In this document: positions 8,920 through 18,596 of the stretch, piece after piece | How positions within the stretch are numbered: the first letter of the stretch is position 1 | Layout of the letters: each line of letters begins with the position of its first letter | From: Streptomyces brevispora | Lineage (GTDB): Bacteria; Actinomycetota; Actinomycetes; Streptomycetales; Streptomycetaceae | Length of the DNA: 64,000 nucleotides | Assembly (NCBI RefSeq): GCF_007829885.1 | Contig: NZ_VIWW01000001.1 | Coordinates: 5,332,001 to 5,396,000 of the forward strand | Reading direction: 5' to 3' | The notes under the pieces: model-generated | What the model was told of the DNA's origin: nothing | The model's database searches: none | What the model saw: only the letters and a program-made list of their open reading frames with translations | Program-made: the position numbers and the translations under genes

Positions 8920-8991
8920 CCGGACCTGATCCGTCTGCCGGGCCTGATCCGTTTGCCGGACCTGATCCGTCCGTCGGACCTGATCCGTCCG
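8920..8991. repeat. Four tandem 18-bp repeats
   Basis: Four imperfect copies of CCGGACCTGATCCGTCNG lie head to tail just upstream of the methyltransferase start. Read on the minus strand they would encode an Arg/Ile/Gly-rich hexapeptide repeat, but this lies outside the likely gene. It may affect expression or be slippage between MMPL debris and the methyltransferase. Confidence 0.8.
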
Positions 8992-9089
8992 CCAGGCTCG
9001 AAGTCCACCATGCCCGGCGGCATCCGCCCCGACCCGGTCCGGATGCTGCGCCAACGTGCCCGCCTCCGGTGGGGGAGGCGGGCACATCC

Positions 9090-9418
9090 GCGGGGTGTGA
9101 CCGGGGCGGCTGCGGCGGCTGCCGGTTCGGGCGCGGGGCCGCCCTCGCTGAGGCCGAACCGCGCGTGGAACGTGCGCAGGAAGCCGGGCGCGTACCAGGC
9201 CGACCGGCCGAGCAGACGCATCGCGGCGGGCAGCAGGATGCCGCGTACCGCGACGTCGTCGATGAGGATGGCGAGGCCGCTGCCCAGGCCGAACAGCTGC
9301 ATGAAGCTGAGCTCGGCCGTCCCGAAGGCGAAGAAGCTCACCGCCAGGAGGAAGGCCGCCGCGCTGACGATGCGTCCCGTGTGCCCGAGGCCCTTGGTCA
9401 CGGCGGACTCGTTGTCCT
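9090..9418 (-). pseudogene. C-terminal remnant of an MMPL/RND-type transporter
   Basis: The frame reads DNESAVTKGLGHTGRIVSAA, then a hydrophobic span with FGLGSGLAILIDDVAVRGIL and LLPAAMRLLGRSAWYAPGFL. This is the final part of MMPL lipid/drug exporters, which normally exceed 700 residues. Everything upstream of about 9418 is unrelated. The fragment has lost its own stop and runs in frame towards the methyltransferase. Confidence 0.7.
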
Positions 9419-9460
9419 CGCCCAGGTCGTGGAGTTCACCGGGTTCACTGGGGCGGAGGG

Positions 9461-9535
9461 CGAAACGACTGGGTTCGGTGAGCAAACGCCTCGATTGGGC
9501 GCGTGCGGTCAGGTGTCCTTTGCCGGCGAAGTCAG
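9461..9535 (+). repeat. Direct repeat, copy A
   Basis: It begins CGAAACGACTGGGTTCGGTG and continues with an ACGCCTCGATTGG block and a TGCCGGCGA end. The same blocks recur in the same order and orientation at 10151-10230. The two copies bracket the small membrane-protein gene. Confidence 0.6.
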
Positions 9536-9643
9536 TCGTTGAGGTGCCGCGTGACCTTGGCGGATTAAGTTGAGTGTCAAAGACCCCGGCGCAACCTCCG
9601 CCGATAAGTGCTGCTGGGCCGGAGGACTACCTATGATTTGGGC

Positions 9644-10024
9644 ATGTCATCTCTCAGGGTCGGTCCGGACCCGCGTTCCGGCGATGTGCTGCCTGATCGC
9701 CGGATGCCTTCTGGGGTGGATCGGGTGATCACGGGGTTGTCGTGGTGGTGGGTGGCTGCTTCCCTGATCTGGCTGACTCCTGTCATCGCTCTTGCGATGG
9801 GGTTTCCGGCGGTGCGGGAGGAGTTCGGCAGGATATTCGGGTTGGCTGCTCTGGGTAGTGCGGTGGTCGCGCCGGCGGTGGGGTTCGTGGTGGCGCTCAT
9901 CGGGCGTCGACGGCAGGCTCGCCGGCGCTTCGCCATGATGGGAGCGATGTCCAGCGTGCCGATCCTCTTCTTCTGGGTCTTCGGCGTACTGCTCGCTGCG
10001 TGTCCTGACGGCTATCACTGCTAG
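9644..10024 (+). CDS. Small membrane protein of unknown function
   Basis: 126 residues with about three hydrophobic segments: LSWWWVAASLIWLTPVIALA (about 30-49), a second near 62-82 ending in GRRRQARRRF, and a C-terminal one with ILFFWVFGVLLAAC. The Arg-rich loop places that part in the cytosol. I do not recognise the family. The ATG at 9644 lies six bases after a TATGAT -10 element (9632-9637), a classic leaderless arrangement, so I prefer it to an upstream TTG-type start. It sits between the two copies of a direct repeat, suggesting arrival as part of an inserted segment. Confidence 0.6.
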   Translation: MSSLRVGPDPRSGDVLPDRRMPSGVDRVITGLSWWWVAASLIWLTPVIALAMGFPAVREEFGRIFGLAALGSAVVAPAVGFVVALIGRRRQARRRFAMMGAMSSVPILFFWVFGVLLAACPDGYHC

Positions 10025-10150
10025 TCGCCCGGCGCTTGTCGTCCTGCGCGCGGCGTCGGTGGGTCTTCTCACGGCAGCGCTTGGAACGAGGTCGGGACCC
10101 AGTGCCCCCAGTGCGTCACCTCGTACGACTGGGTTCGCTGGCAAGGAAGC

Positions 10151-10230
10151 CGAAACGACTGGGTTGGCTGTCGAACGCCTCGATTGGATGGCGGCGGTCA
10201 GGGAGCCCTGGCATGACCCTTCCCCGGCGA
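10151..10230 (+). repeat. Direct repeat, copy B, with an extra partial copy at 10121-10140
   Basis: CGAAACGACTGGGTTGGCTG, then GAACGCCTCGATTGGATGGC, and an ending CCCCGGCGATG parallel copy A at 9461-9535. A further partial unit (TCGTACGACTGGGTTCGCTG) stands immediately before it. It abuts the aconitase promoter, so this is probably the right-hand end of the accessory DNA. Confidence 0.6.
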
Positions 10231-10241
10231 TGTACTAGAGT
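10214..10241 (+). promoter_or_regulatory. Candidate acnA promoter
   Basis: TGACCC (10214-10219) and TAGAGT (10236-10241) are separated by 16 bases, close to the Streptomyces vegetative sigma pattern. The palindrome that follows directly would cover the start point of transcription. Confidence 0.5.
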
Positions 10242-10259
10242 TATCTCGACATCGAGATA
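10242..10259 (+). promoter_or_regulatory. Palindromic operator at acnA
   Basis: TATCTCGA-CA-TCGAGATA has perfect eight-base arms and abuts the -10 element, a typical repressor position. The outer half-sites TATCTC-N6-GAGATA are the same as those before the HTH-MurA gene (2031-2047). The regulator is unknown. Confidence 0.65.
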
Positions 10260-10302
10260 TATGCCGAAGGCGCACAGCGGGCCGCCACGAGGTAAGGGCT
10301 AC

Positions 10303-10321
10303 CTAACTAAGCCTTACCTTA
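10303..10321 (+). promoter_or_regulatory. Iron-box-like site (IdeR/DmdR type) in the acnA leader
   Basis: CTAACTAAGCCTTACCTTA matches 16 of 19 positions of the IdeR/DmdR consensus (TWAGGTWAGSCTWACCTWA). It lies about 95 bases before the acnA start. Aconitase carries an iron-sulfur cluster, so iron-dependent control is reasonable, but binding is only inferred. Confidence 0.5.
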
Positions 10322-10415
10322 GCGGATGGTCGGGTGGCTGAAGGCGGCACCACGCGGCGCCCGCCGTGGTGAGGCGCGGCGCGGAGTTACGCGCACATTG
10401 ATGAAGGAGACTGTC

Positions 10416-13130
<2,715 letters not shown>

Positions 13131-13149
13131 GGATCAGCGGCAGTACGGC

Positions 13150-13191
13150 GAGAGGGCCGCATCCCCGGTGACGGGGGTGCGGCCCTCTCTC
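13150..13191. terminator. Bidirectional terminator between acnA and the FG-GAP genes
   Basis: AGAGGGCCGCATCCCC pairs with GGGGGTGCGGCCCTCT (one G-U) around a five-base loop. It lies between two convergent genes and can serve both. Confidence 0.8.
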
Positions 13192-13218
13192 ATGCTCCGG
13201 AAGGGATCAGCGCTCGGC

Positions 13219-14136
13219 TCAGAAGAGGAACTTGTAGCTGTTCCAGCCGCTCGTGCCGATCTTCACCTTGGCCGCGAACGGGGCGGCGGCGACGCCGGTG
13301 CCCCTGTACAGCCACAGAGCGCCGGCGCTGTCGCGGGCGAGGAGGTCGGTACGGCCGTCCTCGGTGATGTCACCCGTGGAGACCAGTCGGTTGAACTGGT
13401 TCCAGCCGCTGCCGATCTTGGTGCGCTTGGCGAACGGCGCCTTCTGGTTGCCGGTGCCCTTGTACAGCCACAGGACGCCGGACTTGTCGCGGGCGACGAT
13501 GTCGTTCTTGCCGTCGCCGTCCAGGTCGCCGTTGCCGGCGATCTCGCTGTAGATGTCCCAGCCGTAGCCCACCTTGATACGGCCCGTCACCTTGCCTGTG
13601 CCGTAGCCGAGGTAGACGTAGAGGTCGCCCTTGGCGTCGCGGGCGAGGATGTCCCCTGCGGCGGCGCCGCCGATGTTGCCCGGGGAGACCAGCTTGTTGT
13701 AGATGTTCCAGCCGTAACCGGCCTTGACCGGCGTCTCGCTGTCGAACTTCAGGAAGCCGAGGTTCCCGTTGGACTCGCGGAACCAGATGCCGTCGCTGTC
13801 GCCGTCGGGCTTCTGCGTGTTGGCGACCTGGAGCATGGCGTTGACGCCCGTCCAGCCCGAACCGTTGAGGCTGCGGGCGGTGAGCCCGCCCTTGTGGTTC
13901 GACCTGTACGCGTACGCGGTCCCCGAGGAGTTGACTCCGAACAGGGCGAAGTTGGACGCGGCGACAGCGGTCGCCGTCGCCGCCGCCGCGGACGGCTGCT
14001 TTGCCGCGCTGAGCGACGGCTGCGGGGTGTCTGCGGCCACGGCGGAGGTGCCGGTGGCGACGAGGGCGGCGGTGAGCGCCGCGGCTGCCGCGCGAACGGC
14101 TGTGCGTTTGTGGTTGCGCCCAGAGGTTTTGGCCAC
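13219..14136 (-). CDS. Secreted FG-GAP/VCBS-repeat protein, copy 1
   Basis: 305 residues. The GTG at 14136 (VAKTSGRNHKR) is preceded by GGAG at a six-base distance and matches the start of the paralogue. A signal peptide covers residues 1 to about 33 (hydrophobic run ending VAADTPQ). The mature part consists of beta-propeller FG-GAP-like blades with Ca-binding loops such as GDLDGDGKNDIVARDKSGVL and repeats of YGWNIYNKLVSPG/YGWDIYSEIAG. Such proteins are exported and may bind ligands or surfaces; no enzymatic domain is visible. The middle is almost identical to the gene at 14245-15096, so this is a tandem duplicate. Confidence 0.85.
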   Translation of the reverse strand: MAKTSGRNHKRTAVRAAAAALTAALVATGTSAVAADTPQPSLSAAKQPSAAAATATAVAASNFALFGVNSSGTAYAYRSNHKGGLTARSLNGSGWTGVNAMLQVANTQKPDGDSDGIWFRESNGNLGFLKFDSETPVKAGYGWNIYNKLVSPGNIGGAAAGDILARDAKGDLYVYLGYGTGKVTGRIKVGYGWDIYSEIAGNGDLDGDGKNDIVARDKSGVLWLYKGTGNQKAPFAKRTKIGSGWNQFNRLVSTGDITEDGRTDLLARDSAGALWLYRGTGVAAAPFAAKVKIGTSGWNSYKFLF

Positions 14137-14244
14137 GAAGTACTCCATGGATCGTGATCGGGCGTGGCCCGCCGCGAGTTGACGGCGGGCCACCGATTCA
14201 GCCGAATCGTGTCACGACTTCGGGTGCGAAACCTGCCTTTTTGA

Positions 14245-15096
14245 TCAGAAGAACAGGCGGTAGGTGTTCCAGCCCGACGTTCCGATGATCGCCTTGGGCT
14301 TGTACGGGGCGGCGGCTTTGCCGGTGCCCGCGTACAGGTAGAGCTCACCCTTGGCGTTCCGGGCGACCAGGTCAGTGATGCCGTCCAGGTTGATGTCACC
14401 GGGGGCGAAAATGGTGTTGTACTGGTTCCAGCCGCTGCCGATCTTGGTGCGCTTGGCGTACGGCGCCTTCTGGTTGCCGGTGCCCTTGTACAGCCACAGG
14501 ACGCCGGACTTGTCGCGGGCGACGAGGTCGTTCTTGCCGTCGCCGTTCAGGTCGCCGTTGCCGGCGATCTCGCTGTAGATGTCCCAGCCGTAGCCGACCT
14601 TGATGCGCTTGGTGACCGTGCCGTCGCCGTACCCCAGGTAGAGGTAGAGGTCGCCCTTGGTGTCGCGGGCGAGGATGTCCCCTGCGGCGGCGCCGCCGAG
14701 GGTGCCGGGGGAGACCAGCTTGTTGTAGATGTTCCAGCCGTAGCCGATCTTCTTCGCCGCGGAGTTGTCGTTGGCGTAGTAGTGGATGTCGCCGTTGGTG
14801 CTGAGCTGCCAGCGGCCGTCCGCGACGCTGTCGGCGTTGTTGTCGACCCGGCCGAGGAACTTGACGTTCTTCCAGCCGGTGTCGAGCTGGACACGCTGCT
14901 CGAGGCCGCCGTTGCCGGACGGGGTGTAGTAGTAAGAGGTGCCCGCGCTGTCCAGACCGGCGATGCCGAACATGGGCGCGTCACCCGGTTCCGCGGCGAA
15001 CGCCGCGCTACCGGTACCGACGAGGGCCGCGGATATCGCGGCGGCGGCGAGACGGGTGGCAGCCCGTCCGGGCCGACGGCCAGAAGTCTTGGCCAC
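14245..15096 (-). CDS. Secreted FG-GAP/VCBS-repeat protein, copy 2
   Basis: 283 residues with the GTG at 15096 (VAKTSGRRPGR) behind GGAG. The signal peptide ends near AAFAAEPGD. It shares the C-terminal half with copy 1 nearly base for base (GDLNGDGKNDLVARDKSGVL, IKVGYGWDIYSEIAGNGDL), while the first about 100 mature residues differ (YYYTPSGNGGLEQRVQLDTG). The proteins probably share a propeller scaffold and differ in the exposed N-terminal part. Copy 2 is the upstream gene; a 109-base gap without an obvious terminator separates it from copy 1, so co-transcription is possible. Function unknown. Confidence 0.85.
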   Translation of the reverse strand: MAKTSGRRPGRAATRLAAAAISAALVGTGSAAFAAEPGDAPMFGIAGLDSAGTSYYYTPSGNGGLEQRVQLDTGWKNVKFLGRVDNNADSVADGRWQLSTNGDIHYYANDNSAAKKIGYGWNIYNKLVSPGTLGGAAAGDILARDTKGDLYLYLGYGDGTVTKRIKVGYGWDIYSEIAGNGDLNGDGKNDLVARDKSGVLWLYKGTGNQKAPYAKRTKIGSGWNQYNTIFAPGDINLDGITDLVARNAKGELYLYAGTGKAAAPYKPKAIIGTSGWNTYRLFF

Positions 15097-15487
15097 GTGT
15101 GTTCTCCATGGGTGGTGGGACGAGGCGTGACGCGCCGCGGGATACGGGGACACACCACGGAATTGAGGGTGATCCTTTCACGAGTCCCTCACGTGTCCAA
15201 GGGTTTGGCGAAGGGAGGCCACCGCGACATCTTCGCCCGGATATGGGGGTGTTACGGGATCCGCTCAGGTCGGGCGGGGTGCGCGGACGAACCGCCTGGC
15301 CGACCGGCCGGGACCGACCGGCCCCGGGCGCAGCCGTATCCGGGTGTCTCCGGGCGCGCCGCCGCCCTCGTCACGGCCGGAATGCGATCGTGGAGCAGCG
15401 GATTAGCACCCTTGACAGCGCGTGAAGCGGCCCGGTTCCGCCCGGCGGCTTCCGTGAGCGGGAACGGCACAGAGAGCGAAGGATTCC
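15097..15487. other. Divergent intergenic region
   Basis: 391 bases between the FG-GAP gene pair (minus) and the histidine phosphatase (plus). It should hold both promoters, but I see no clear -10/-35 pair, long palindrome or small gene. The purine-rich stretch before 15488 supports that start. Confidence 0.5.
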
Positions 15488-16132
15488 ATGGGCGAGTTGA
15501 TCCTGATCCGGCACGGCGAGACCGAGTGGTCCCGCAACGGACAGCACACGAGCCACACCGACCTGCCCCTGACGCCCCTCGGCGAACGTCAGGCCCGTGC
15601 CCTCGCGCCCCTGCTCGCCGACCGCGACATCGCCCTCACCCTGGTCAGCCCTTCGGTACGGGCCCGACGCACGGCCGAACTCGCCGGGCTCGCCGCGCCC
15701 AGGATCACCCCCGAACTGCGCGAATGGGACTACGGCGGCTACGAGGGCATCACCACCCACGACATCCACCTCACCCGCCCCGGCTGGAACCTCTGGACCG
15801 ACGGCGTCACCGCCGGCCCCGAGGCGCACCCAGGCGAGACCCCCGCGGAGGTCGGAGAGCGGGCCGACCGGGTACTGGCCGAGGTCCGGGAAGCGGCCGA
15901 ACGGGCCGGGAACGAGGACATCGTGCTCGTCGCCCACTCCCACTTCCTGCGTGTACTGACCGCCCGCTACCTCGGCCTGACCCCCGCCGAGGGCACGCTC
16001 TTCCAGCTCGCCACGGGGGCGGTGTCCCGGCTCGGCAGGGAGCACGGCCAGCCGGTCATCACGGCGTGGAACGTGACCCTGCCGGAGAGCCTGTTGGCCA
16101 CGGCCGTCCCGGAGACCACGGAACGGGCCTGA
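15488..16132 (+). CDS. Histidine phosphatase family protein (phosphoglycerate-mutase-like)
   Basis: 214 residues, one histidine-phosphatase domain. The catalytic RHGE motif is at residues 8-11 (LILIRHGETEWSRNGQHTS), with a second conserved Arg in SPSVRARRTAEL and the distal active-site His in IVLVAHSHFLRVL. ELREWDYGGYEG supplies the acidic residue typical of broad-specificity phosphatases. No signal peptide; cytosolic. Small phosphorylated metabolites are the likely substrates; whether it is a mutase or a phosphatase cannot be decided, though the short form favours phosphatase. It ends 20 bases before the convergent DUF397 gene. Confidence 0.9.
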   Translation: MGELILIRHGETEWSRNGQHTSHTDLPLTPLGERQARALAPLLADRDIALTLVSPSVRARRTAELAGLAAPRITPELREWDYGGYEGITTHDIHLTRPGWNLWTDGVTAGPEAHPGETPAEVGERADRVLAEVREAAERAGNEDIVLVAHSHFLRVLTARYLGLTPAEGTLFQLATGAVSRLGREHGQPVITAWNVTLPESLLATAVPETTERA

Positions 16133-16151
16133 GGAGGAACGGAGTTGCGCG

Positions 16152-16361
16152 TCAGAGCGAGCCGTCTCTGACAGCCGCGACGAACGGCGCCCAGCGCGCC
16201 GCCGAGAAGGCGAGGGCCGGTCCTTCGGGGGCGGCCTTGCTGTCGCGTACGGGGACGATGCCGGGGAGGTTGTCGGCTATCTCGACGCAACTGCCACCGT
16301 CCCCATTGCTGTACGACGACTTTCGCCAGGCGGCCGATATCAGGTCAGGTCGGGTATTCAT
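16152..16361 (-). CDS. DUF397 domain protein
   Basis: 69 residues, the usual DUF397 size. Hallmarks are AAWRKSSYSNGDGGSCVEIA and VPVRDSKAAPEGPALAF. Such small proteins are nearly always paired with an XRE/DUF5753 regulator in Streptomyces, as here. The gene starts inside the regulator's last codons (17-base overlap), so it is co-translated. These pairs behave like toxin-antitoxin-related or developmental switch modules (the whiJ/bldB type; established for some members). Its precise role is unknown. Confidence 0.92.
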   Translation of the reverse strand: MNTRPDLISAAWRKSSYSNGDGGSCVEIADNLPGIVPVRDSKAAPEGPALAFSAARWAPFVAAVRDGSL

Positions 16362-17190
16362 GGCTGGAATAGTCCTTCGCCGCCGATTCGACCAGGGCCA
16401 GGGACGCCTCCGGCGACAGAGCGACGGCCCTGGCCAGATCGTATGCCGATCGGTAACTGCCCACCAGCCTCGGTTCGTCGATGAGCTGTCCGGTGTAGGC
16501 GCTCTCCGTGTAGGCCACAGGAGGTCCGTCGGCGAAGTCCATCAACGAGGCCATGGTGTTCAGGAACGGGTGCACGCCGGCGGAGAACGGCAGGACCTGA
16601 AGGATGATGTGCGGTCGCGTACGTACAGTCTCCGTGAGGTGATTGAGCTGATCGCCCATGACTTCCGGACCGCCGACCGGGACGCGCAGGGCGGACTCGT
16701 GCAGGATCGCCCAGAACGCCGGTGGTGTGTCGCATCGCAGCAACTCGGCTCGCTCCATTCGTGTGCTGACCTGTTCTTCCACGGCTTCGGCGGAGATGAA
16801 TCGACTGGACACCCGGGTCAACGCTGCGGCGTAGCCTCGTGTTTGCAGCAGGCCAGGCATCAACACCGGTGCGTACTCACTGATGCTTGTGGCCTGCTTC
16901 TCCAGCTCGGCCGCGTCCGCGAAGTACCCCGCCACCTTCGATGTCCGTGCCAGCCGGCACAGTCGCTGAAGATGCTCGCCGCTCCCCAGTACCTCGTCCA
17001 GCGCGCGCGACACCTCCAACTGTGGCCGTCTCTCCGCCATTTCGAACTGTCCGATGTAGGTACCGGAGCAGAAGACCCGGGTGCCCAACTCGCCCTGAGA
17101 CAGTCCGGCGGCCTCGCGCAGGCGTCGCAACTCGGCGCCGTAGAAGGCGCGAGGATCGGTGTACGGGTCCAGGTCCTTGGGAAGCGGCAT
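16345..17190 (-). CDS. XRE/DUF5753 (Scr1-type) transcriptional regulator
   Basis: 281 residues. The N-terminal HTH lies at about 17-75 (RLREAAGLSQGELGTRVFCS, GTYIGQFEMAERRPQ). The DUF5753 ligand/partner domain fills about 100-270 (LMPGLLQTRGYAAALTRVSS, RPHIILQVLPFSAGVHPFLN). Similar regulators are numerous in Streptomyces and act with the DUF397 protein encoded downstream. An ATG at 17190 is used; homologues begin MPLPKDLDPYTDPRAFYGAE. The regulator faces away from the LPMO gene across a 226-base region, so control of that gene is possible, but a CebR site is the better-supported input there. Confidence 0.9.
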   Translation of the reverse strand: MPLPKDLDPYTDPRAFYGAELRRLREAAGLSQGELGTRVFCSGTYIGQFEMAERRPQLEVSRALDEVLGSGEHLQRLCRLARTSKVAGYFADAAELEKQATSISEYAPVLMPGLLQTRGYAAALTRVSSRFISAEAVEEQVSTRMERAELLRCDTPPAFWAILHESALRVPVGGPEVMGDQLNHLTETVRTRPHIILQVLPFSAGVHPFLNTMASLMDFADGPPVAYTESAYTGQLIDEPRLVGSYRSAYDLARAVALSPEASLALVESAAKDYSSHEYPT

Positions 17191-17312
17191 GTAGCGGCAG
17201 TGGTCCGCCTCGTACCCCAGAACGGCACACCGTCACCCGCAAGCGTGGCCACCGGAAAACGGGGTCCGAGGCGTTTACAGCCAAGCATCGGAGCGCTAGC
17301 CTCCCCGAACAG

Positions 17313-17326
17313 TGGGAGCGCTCCCA
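17313..17326 (+). promoter_or_regulatory. Perfect CebR box upstream of the LPMO gene
   Basis: TGGGAGCGCTCCCA is the exact 14-bp palindrome bound by the cellobiose-sensing LacI-family repressor CebR (consensus known from S. griseus and relatives). It lies about 90 bases before the LPMO start. Cello-oligosaccharides would relieve repression. Confidence 0.88.
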
Positions 17327-17416
17327 AGCATGCGAGAGCGGCCCAGCACCGCACCGCACGACCCGAACGTTGTTCCGCCAATCCCCCCGGACGACAGCAG
17401 CGAAGGGACGTACCTC

Positions 17417-18514
17417 GTGATCCACCGATCGAGCCGCCGATTACTGATCGGGGGCCGGCTCCTGGCCGGTACCCGCAGCAGAGCCCTGCTCCTCACCCTG
17501 CTCGCCCTCCTCACGGCCGTTCCCGCCCTCGGGCTGGTCGTCACCTCCGGCAGCCGGGCCGAGGCCCACGGCACGCCGATGAAGCCGGCCAGCCGCACCT
17601 TCCTGTGCTGGCAGGACGCGCTCACCACCACAGGGGAGATCAAGCCGGTCAACCCCGCCTGCCGGGCCGCCGCGCAGAAGAGCGGGACCACGCCGTTCTA
17701 CAACTGGTTCTCCGTGCTCCGCTCCGACGGTGCGGGCCGCACGCGCGGCTTCGTGCCGGACGGCGAGCTGTGCAGTGGCGGGAACCCCAACTTCACCGGC
17801 TTCAACACGCCCAGCGCCGACTGGCCGCTGACGCATCTGACCTCGGGCGCGACCGTCGACTTCACGTACAACGCCTGGGCCGCGCACCCCGGTTCGTTCT
17901 ACGTGTACATCACCAAGAACGGCTACGATCCGAAGCGACCGCTGACCTGGAACGACATGGAGGACAAGCCCTTCCTCACCGTCGACCACCCTCCGCTGAA
18001 CGGGAGTCCGGGGACGGTGGAGGCCAACTACGCCTGGTCCGGGGCGCTTCCGGCCGGCAAGAGCGGCCGCAACATCATCTACATGGTGTGGCAGCGCTCC
18101 GACAGCCAGGAGACCTTCTACTCCTGCTCCGACGTGGTCTTCGACGGCGGGAACGGTGAGGTGACCGGGGTCAAGGACGGATCCACCACCACCCCGACCG
18201 ATCCTCCGCCCGGTGCCTGCACCGCCACCCGGAGCACCACCGGCAGCTGGAGCGGCGGTTACCAGTCGGAGGTGACCGTCACCAACTCCGGCACCGTACC
18301 CATGCTCGGCTGGATGGTGGACTGGACACAGCCCGCCGGCCAGCGCGTCGCCAGTCTCTGGAACGGGGCGATGACGGCACAGGGGCAGGCGGTGATGGTC
18401 CACAACGCGGACTGGAACGGTTCACTGGCCCCCGGTCAATCGACCTCCTTCGGGTACGTCACCGAGGGCGGCGCTCCGCCCCCCGGCCTCGGACTCGGCT
18501 GCAGGGTGGGCTGA
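17417..18514 (+). CDS. AA10 lytic polysaccharide monooxygenase with CBM2
   Basis: 365 residues, secreted. The signal peptide spans residues 1-50 and cleavage after SRAEA exposes His51 (HGTPMKPASR), the N-terminal histidine of the copper histidine brace. The second copper His is in YNAWAAHPGSFYVYITKNGY, and TFYSCSDVVF carries the axial aromatic residue. The AA10 domain spans about 51-250; a short TTTPTDPPP linker leads to a family 2 carbohydrate-binding module (GSWSGGYQSEVTVTNSGT to the end). These enzymes cleave crystalline cellulose or chitin oxidatively. The CBM2 and CebR box favour cellulose (inference). The GTG at 17417 follows GAAGGGA. A rare TTA codon at 17441-17443, inside the signal peptide, makes translation dependent on the bldA tRNA. 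A terminator follows. Confidence 0.92.
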   Translation: MIHRSSRRLLIGGRLLAGTRSRALLLTLLALLTAVPALGLVVTSGSRAEAHGTPMKPASRTFLCWQDALTTTGEIKPVNPACRAAAQKSGTTPFYNWFSVLRSDGAGRTRGFVPDGELCSGGNPNFTGFNTPSADWPLTHLTSGATVDFTYNAWAAHPGSFYVYITKNGYDPKRPLTWNDMEDKPFLTVDHPPLNGSPGTVEANYAWSGALPAGKSGRNIIYMVWQRSDSQETFYSCSDVVFDGGNGEVTGVKDGSTTTPTDPPPGACTATRSTTGSWSGGYQSEVTVTNSGTVPMLGWMVDWTQPAGQRVASLWNGAMTAQGQAVMVHNADWNGSLAPGQSTSFGYVTEGGAPPPGLGLGCRVG

Positions 18515-18547
18515 GCCCGCGCGCACGCCGAGCAGCACAGCGGCCGT

Positions 18548-18574
18548 GGGCCGCCCGGGATCACCGGGCGGCCC
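18548..18574. terminator. Bidirectional terminator
   Basis: Arms GGGCCGCCCGG/CCGGGCGGCCC with a five-base loop lie between the LPMO gene and the convergent chitinase remnant. Confidence 0.8.
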
Positions 18575-18596
18575 CCGGTCTCGGGGCGGGCGGATC

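Noticed and set aside
8076..9485. A 469-residue MMPL-methyltransferase fusion protein
   Set aside because: The frame is open, but the MMPL part is a short C-terminal remnant, the joining region is a simple repeat, and methyltransferase homologues start at 8879.
14782..18159. 1125-codon plus-strand frame spanning the second FG-GAP gene, the phosphatase and the XRE/DUF397 pair
   Set aside because: It runs antisense or out of frame through several well-supported genes and matches no family.
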